Shown: one piece after another, positions 29,192 to 32,397 of the stretch | Numbering within the stretch: the first letter of the stretch is position 1 | Layout: each line of letters opens with the position of its first letter | From: a virus | Reading direction: 5' to 3' (one strand) | Virus record (IMG/VR): IMGVR_UViG_3300025159_000223 | Coordinates: 1 to 32,397 of that record | Length of the DNA: 32,397 nt | Made by a program: the position numbers and the translations under genes | The notes under the pieces: generated by a model | What the model was told of the DNA's origin: nothing | What the model saw: only the letters and a program-made list of their open reading frames with translations | The model's database searches: none

Positions 29192-29265
29192 TCCGGTTTC
29201 TCGTCTGGTCGCTCTATAACCGATTTGTCAACTGGTTGCTGCGGCACATGAGACCGATTCGCTAA
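29188..29265 (+). CDS. 25-residue cationic amphipathic microprotein
   Basis: A GTG overlaps the previous stop (GTGA) and the TAA overlaps the next ATG (TAATG), so 25 codons are tiled exactly between two genes. The peptide starts MIRFLVWSLYNRF and contains five Arg, one His and two Trp, with an amphipathic pattern like membrane-active peptides. It resembles the microprotein at 3148-3231 (MIRYLVG). Both might be membrane-active helpers of lysis or coupling peptides. Only the exact tiling and composition support it. Confidence 0.4.
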   Translation: MIRFLVWSLYNRFVNWLLRHMRPIR

Positions 29266-29726
29266 TGAACAATCCAGAGCCCGAGATCTGTACCAGCTGC
29301 CAACGTGTGATCTATCTTGAGCAGCAGATGCGCGTCGCGCAGGCGCGTCTCAAGGTTATCATCGAGAATGTCTCGTGCGGTGTGATGATGCTTGATGCAC
29401 AGGCCAACATTCTGTACGCGAATCGCTATGTGATCGAGGCGCTCGGCTATGTGTTGCCAGAGATCATCGGGCGCAGCGCGTTCGACTTCACGCATCCAGA
29501 GGAAACACGCCTGCGGCGCGCATTGTTTGGCAAGACGCTAATACAACCGGGGCAATTAAGAGATCGAGGCTACGCGCGGTTCAAGAGCAAGCGCGGGGTG
29601 TGGGTGTTGTTCGGGGTCCGCGTGCTCAACCTAATCGACGACCCGAACGTCGGCGTGATCATTGCATTCGTCAACGATGAATCGGCGCAGATGAGCCGCT
29701 ATCTCAGCAATGGCAACGATGAATAA
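29265..29726 (+). CDS. Stand-alone PAS-domain protein
   Basis: A 153-residue protein. Residues 5-16 contain a CxxC (Cys9, Cys12); residues 18-30 are a short helix; from about 31 to 140 there is a PAS fold: 'VIIENVSCGVMMLDAQANIL' and 'YANRYVIEALGYVLPEIIGR' and 'SAFDFTHPEE', the usual helix-strand order and the conserved N and G-E-IIG pattern of this sensor domain. No histidine kinase, GGDEF or other output domain follows. PAS domains sense redox, light or ligands and mediate dimer formation. Its place among late and lysis-like genes suggests a role in timing or host signalling, but this is inference. It overlaps the next gene by 17 bases. Confidence 0.85.
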   Translation: MNNPEPEICTSCQRVIYLEQQMRVAQARLKVIIENVSCGVMMLDAQANILYANRYVIEALGYVLPEIIGRSAFDFTHPEETRLRRALFGKTLIQPGQLRDRGYARFKSKRGVWVLFGVRVLNLIDDPNVGVIIAFVNDESAQMSRYLSNGNDE

Positions 29727-30096
29727 GCCGATCGATGGCTGGCTGGAGCTGGTGCGATGGATCGATGGCATCCGTGCTGAGCAGGCGCAGACGCGTGAGG
29801 TGATCCACGCGCATCAAGAGCGATTCGATGACTTCGAGAACGAGGTGAGTTCCAGCTTGCACCTGTTCAAGAACGAGATGCAGGCGCAGATGAAATACTT
29901 CGGTCGCAATGTCGAGGAACTCTCGCAGAAGATCGCGATCCACACCGAGAGCCACAAGCTGCGCGATCGCGAGAGCGAAGCACGCTTAGCACTGATGCAG
30001 CAGAGCAAGATCGATCTGTGGAAAGTCGTTCTTGTCGCGGTGATTACGACGGTCGGATCAATCGGGGTTGCACTGATTACGGGTCTTCTGAAATGA
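29710..30096 (+). CDS. Coiled-coil protein with C-terminal membrane anchor, holin-like (XhlA-type)
   Basis: ATG 29710 (29719 possible) lies in the end of the PAS gene. The 128-residue protein is helical and charged ('EQAQTREVIHAHQERFDDFE', 'FKNEMQAQMKYFGRNVEELS') and ends with one transmembrane helix at about residues 104-126 ('LWKVVLVAVITTVGSIGVAL'). Coiled coil plus C-terminal membrane anchor is the architecture of XhlA-like lysis proteins and of many small phage proteins at the end of the late operon. This position supports a lysis role; no endolysin is seen beside it on the plus strand. Its last 39 bases overlap a minus-strand gene. Confidence 0.65.
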   Translation: MATMNKPIDGWLELVRWIDGIRAEQAQTREVIHAHQERFDDFENEVSSSLHLFKNEMQAQMKYFGRNVEELSQKIAIHTESHKLRDRESEARLALMQQSKIDLWKVVLVAVITTVGSIGVALITGLLK

Positions 30097-30273
30097 TACC
30101 GATGATACCGATGATACGCGATGAGATGTGGATTTACGTCTTAACTTGTTGAGCTTGGTCACCTTGAACTTTGTATTTCGGCAATACGCGTGTAATGCCA
30201 GTGCGATATTGTCTGGATTCAACCAGTTTTGATCTTGGGGTTGATCCCATTCGATTTTAACAATTGTTTTCAT
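30058..30273 (-). CDS. Small conserved-looking hypothetical protein
   Basis: Starts at ATG 30271-30273 with a strong GGGAAGAGAG ribosome-binding site and overlaps the stop of the preceding lipoprotein gene by four bases. The 71-residue product begins 'MKTIVKIEWDQPQDQNWLNP' and continues 'DNIALALHAYCRNTKFKVTK', a pattern I associate with small phage or mobile-element proteins of unknown function ('WLN-DNIALAL-AYC-NT-F-V'). The basic, Ser-rich tail runs 39 bases into the oppositely oriented gene at 29710-30096, so the tail may be a recent read-through extension. Confidence 0.65.
   Translation of the reverse strand: MKTIVKIEWDQPQDQNWLNPDNIALALHAYCRNTKFKVTKLNKLRRKSTSHRVSSVSSVSFQKTRNQCNPD
30093..30119 (+). 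repeat. Three ATGATACCG/ATGATACGC nonamers at the convergence point
   Basis: ATGATACCG is repeated twice and a third copy reads ATGATACGC, starting at the end of the last plus-strand gene and lying within the 3' end of the converging minus-strand gene, where it encodes a Ser/Val-rich tail. No intrinsic terminator is visible in this region from either side. Confidence 0.7.
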
Positions 30274-31277
30274 GTCTCTCTTCCCATTGTGATGAATGGC
30301 AGATAAATGCGATACGGTAGCAGTGGTACCAAGCTGATGATATAGTCTGCGAGTGCAGGCAACGCCTCTTGAAAGTTCGCGCGCTGATAATTGCCCAGCG
30401 TCCACATCGCAGCACCCACGATATATCCATCCTCAGCGAGTTGAAGATCGTACCACCCCACGTCGTCAATGAAGGGTTGAACACCGATGAACTCGAAGCC
30501 GGCTGATTGGCCAGCCTCACTGATGATCAGTCTCGGTCGTGCATCGGCTGGCAGCATTGCATAGAGTTGTCGATAGCGCAGCGCGAGATACGATCCGCGC
30601 AACGTATCGGGATTGCCTGCCCCTACCCCACCGTACTCATGCAGCGAGAGATAGTGTCCATGCGCAGCGGCGTATTGCAGCGCGGGAGCGATCTCATTGA
30701 TCGTCGCGCTATCGAGTGGTGGGTTGCCTGTGCTGAATGCGTACAGTGCAAGCGTGAAGCTGTCGCGGTCGGCGAGCTTCATGATCTCGATGAAGAACTC
30801 GCTCTGCCAACCCCAATCCGATGAGAACTCGTTGAACGTCTCCCATACGTCCACCTGCGAATTGAACGTCCACGTTGGCAGTACGAGACTGTAGTACGTT
30901 TTAGCAGCAGCGCGTGCTGATGGGAAATCACTCGGTTTGAATGCCTGTAGATCGTAACTGACACCGGTGATCGGATCGCGGATCGAGTTCAGTCGGCCAA
31001 CGGTCAACGCGCTCGGCATATACAGCTTGACCTCATGCAGCGGTGACAGATCATCGATCGCCTTCACGACTGATAGCTGAATGCCTTCACTAGCGAGTCG
31101 CATCAGGAACAGACCGAAGCCGGTGCGCCGACCGGGGACAATGTGCAAGCCGATCTTACTCGTGATGCGCTGGATGATCATGGGTGTCGCGATCGGTGAG
31201 ATCGGGCTGCGCGTGGGGGTCGGGCCGATGCAAGCAACAAGAAGCAACGCGATGACCATCTTACCGAATGTCTTCAT
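30270..31277 (-). CDS. Lipoprotein glycoside hydrolase, clan GH-A-like
   Basis: The start at 31277 has AAGGT nine bases upstream and gives a lipoprotein signal 'MKTFGKMVIALLLVACIG' with Cys16 as the lipidation site. The 335-residue protein has TIM-barrel features of clan GH-A glycosidases: 'DVWETFNEFSSDW' with the Asn149-Glu150 pair of strand 4 (acid/base), 'YLSLHEYGG' (His213, Glu214), 'RLIISEAGQSAGF' with Glu254 as nucleophile candidate, and 'GAAMWTLGN' with Trp292. It would sit on the outer side of the host membrane. The end 'PYRIYLPFI' resembles C-terminal tags of secreted Chloroflexota proteins. A lysin acting on cell wall glycan, or a surface polysaccharide hydrolase for superinfection control, are both possible. 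Confidence 0.75.
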   Translation of the reverse strand: MKTFGKMVIALLLVACIGPTPTRSPISPIATPMIIQRITSKIGLHIVPGRRTGFGLFLMRLASEGIQLSVVKAIDDLSPLHEVKLYMPSALTVGRLNSIRDPITGVSYDLQAFKPSDFPSARAAAKTYYSLVLPTWTFNSQVDVWETFNEFSSDWGWQSEFFIEIMKLADRDSFTLALYAFSTGNPPLDSATINEIAPALQYAAAHGHYLSLHEYGGVGAGNPDTLRGSYLALRYRQLYAMLPADARPRLIISEAGQSAGFEFIGVQPFIDDVGWYDLQLAEDGYIVGAAMWTLGNYQRANFQEALPALADYIISLVPLLPYRIYLPFITMGRET

Positions 31278-31512
31278 AGTTGACCTTGATGTGGATATGC
31301 GGCTGAGTTTGGTAAGGTGCATCATCGCCGAGTCGCATTGAGATATTAGCTGAGCAAGCACGCGCACGAAGCAGCGCATCGATCATCGCCTGCACCTCGC
31401 GGTACTCGTGAATGCCAAACACCTCATCTGTCTCGCACAGCGCCAACGCACTATCGAGTAGATCAATGATGCGACGCACTTTGGCGAGCTTGCCGAGTTG
31501 TCTTTTGATCAC
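31261..31512 (-). CDS. Small hypothetical helical protein
   Basis: A GTG start at 31512 overlaps the stop of the upstream gene (GTGA), and its own end overlaps the lipoprotein start by 17 bases. The 83-residue product starts with a basic segment ('IKRQLGKLAKVRRIIDLLDS') followed by 'EYREVQAMIDALLRARACSA' and a short strand-rich end ('PHIHIKVNYEDIR'). No family is recognised. Its place inside a tightly coupled minus-strand operon is the main support. Confidence 0.55.
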   Translation of the reverse strand: MIKRQLGKLAKVRRIIDLLDSALALCETDEVFGIHEYREVQAMIDALLRARACSANISMRLGDDAPYQTQPHIHIKVNYEDIR

Positions 31513-31892
31513 CTTGCGTGCCTCTGAGCATAATAGATTGTGTCCATGTGTTTCAGAAAGTTGCTATCAGTGAACCACTTGCCGCAAGAACATTTCTGAA
31601 GACAGCTATCCATATCGTCACCCACCCTGTAGTGTCTTTCAGCGAGCCAATATCGAGATGGCTGCTTTGGTGATCGCACTGGAGCAGGTCTATCGCGGTA
31701 CACAATTCGATCTTGGTACACGATGCGATCTTGATACACAATAGTTTCAATCGCTGCATCGAGATCGCTCAAGCGCAATCCATGTCTTTGCACAAGCTCA
31801 GACAGTTTCGTCGCGGCAAGGATAGCCTCGTTGACATTGGATGAGACCACCAGTCGATGCAGCTTCTTGGCAAGCTCGATGTGATCACTCAT
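31509..31892 (-). CDS. DUF2786-like protein with zinc-binding-like C-terminus
   Basis: A 127-residue protein. The N-terminal helix pair 'ELAKKLHRLVVSSNVNEAIL' and 'AATKLSELVQRHGLRLSDLD' matches the DUF2786 pattern (LAK-L-L---N-NEA--A--K---L---HGL-L-DL). A linker follows with three hexapeptides IVYQDR-IVYQDR-IVYRDR at about residues 51-68. The C-terminus has 'CLQKCSCGKWFTDSNFLKHM' with Cys-x-Cys and spaced His, as in a small zinc finger. DUF2786 proteins are common in phages and in toxin-antitoxin or DNA-related contexts, without a known reaction. The gene has GGAGG 13 bases upstream of its ATG. Confidence 0.7.
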   Translation of the reverse strand: MSDHIELAKKLHRLVVSSNVNEAILAATKLSELVQRHGLRLSDLDAAIETIVYQDRIVYQDRIVYRDRPAPVRSPKQPSRYWLAERHYRVGDDMDSCLQKCSCGKWFTDSNFLKHMDTIYYAQRHAR

Positions 31893-31895
31893 TGA

Positions 31896-32102
31896 TCAAT
31901 AGCCTCCGACTGTCTCGTTCTCGACGACTCGCACAGCAAGTGCTACTCTCGGCATGCGTTGAACATCGCCTGCATCGAGTTCAAACGATGCACCGACCGC
32001 GATGAGACACTCGATCCAATCGGGTCGCGCCTGTGCTAATGCAACAAGAACGCCTGCAATGTTCTTGCGAAAATACGGTCTAGAGTCCCGATGGTCCAAC
32101 AT
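31896..32102 (-). CDS. Small hypothetical protein (68 residues)
   Basis: ATG at 32100-32102 has a GAGGAG ribosome-binding site about five bases upstream. The product begins 'MLDHRDSRPYFRKNIAGVLV' and 'ALAQARPDWIECLIAVGASF', which resembles a compact alpha/beta fold. The frame is open further upstream but the ribosome-binding site decides this start. The family is not recognised. It lies three bases before the DUF2786-like gene and overlaps the upstream gene by 23 bases. Confidence 0.6.
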   Translation of the reverse strand: MLDHRDSRPYFRKNIAGVLVALAQARPDWIECLIAVGASFELDAGDVQRMPRVALAVRVVENETVGGY

Positions 32103-32397
32103 CGATCTCCTCTCGATTGCGAATCTTCCAGGCGAGCACGGCAACCGGCATATCGGCGATGCGCTGGTAGGTGCGTGGCTTCGATGTACATTGTTTGTGC
32201 TGCCGATGCACCTTGCCGCACTTTGCACAGACCTGAAGCGTAACGTAGATCGGTAATCCGAGTGCGTGCCGAATGTGCGATGATCTCGGTTCATAGCCTT
32301 GTGAGATGCGGATCAACGTGCCTGCTGATAGACCCACCTCACGTCCTACAGCACGCCATGATCCCAATTCGCGCTTGAGCCTCAGAATGCGTTTCTG
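32080..32397 (-). CDS. Helix-turn-helix protein with zinc-like cluster (5' truncated)
   Basis: The frame enters from beyond the right edge of the window and ends at 32080. The visible 105 residues begin with a basic helix ('KRILRLKRELGSWRAVGREV') followed by 'GLSAGTLIRISQGYEP', a helix-turn-helix of the phage repressor/transposase type, and then 'LQVCAKCGKVHRQHKQC' with CxxC and H-x-x-H-x-x-C spacing that could bind zinc. Such a small DNA-binding protein is often the first gene of a regulatory operon. It might control the minus-strand operon or the operators at 660-860, which is speculation. Confidence 0.65.
   Translation of the reverse strand, partial: QKRILRLKRELGSWRAVGREVGLSAGTLIRISQGYEPRSSHIRHALGLPIYVTLQVCAKCGKVHRQHKQCTSKPRTYQRIADMPVAVLAWKIRNREEIDVGPSGL

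Noticed and set aside
30093-30152. 19-codon frame starting MIPMIPMIRDEM
   Set aside because: It arises from the ATGATACCG repeats and lies antisense to the minus-strand gene; too short and without support.

Overview
This window is a contiguous stretch of a tailed double-stranded DNA phage genome (or prophage) of siphovirus type. The evidence is an ordered set of large terminase, portal, minor head protein, HK97-fold capsid, neck proteins, tail tube, frameshifted tail chaperone, tape measure, tail tip and fibre genes, with no bacterial housekeeping genes. Neither end of the genome is visible: the first gene (VapE-like) and the last gene (a helix-turn-helix/zinc protein on the minus strand) both run off the window. 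No integrase, tRNA or CRISPR array was seen, so lifestyle is undecided. The host cannot be proved from the sequence. A lipoprotein glycoside hydrolase ending in a 'YRIYLPFI' type C-terminus, which I associate with secreted Chloroflexota proteins, is a weak pointer to that phylum.

Layout. 1-662: C-terminal part of a VapE-type replication helicase/primase. 662-1011: non-coding control region with a good promoter, five exact TGCACCAT boxes and a perfect 21-bp inverted repeat around the promoter. 881-1639: an unrecognised phage protein flanked on both sides by tracts of degenerate GGYNN pentamers. 1648-3585: small, mostly unknown genes, several encoding tiny membrane proteins, with a second strong promoter at 2675-2704. 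3563-11347: packaging and portal module (TerS, TerL, portal, accessory virion proteins, minor head protein). 11344-14275: a third promoter and an intrinsic-terminator-like hairpin just ahead of one long gene fusing prohead protease, scaffold and major capsid protein. 14278-21633: decoration, neck, tail terminator, tail tube and tail chaperones with a -1 frameshift. 21638-28955: tape measure, tail tip and beta-helix fibre. 28967-30096: small coiled-coil protein, 25-residue cationic peptide, stand-alone PAS-domain protein and a coiled-coil/transmembrane holin-like protein. 30058-32397: a tightly overlapping minus-strand operon converging on the late operon, with a lipoprotein glycoside hydrolase and small DUF2786-like and zinc-finger-like proteins.

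How it works together: the plus-strand late operon is very compact (ATGA, GTGA and TAATG overlaps), implying translational coupling. At least three control points are readable: the operator cluster at 660-860, and two promoters whose leaders carry hairpins built on the same GGGCAGC/GCTGCCC arms. The points I consider most novel are the looping-type operator plus pentamer-tract gene cassette at 660-1640, the capsid leader with its terminator-like hairpin, the phage PAS protein, the 2H phosphoesterase-like protein lacking its first catalytic histidine, and the recurrent insertion of beta-domains in neck and tail proteins.
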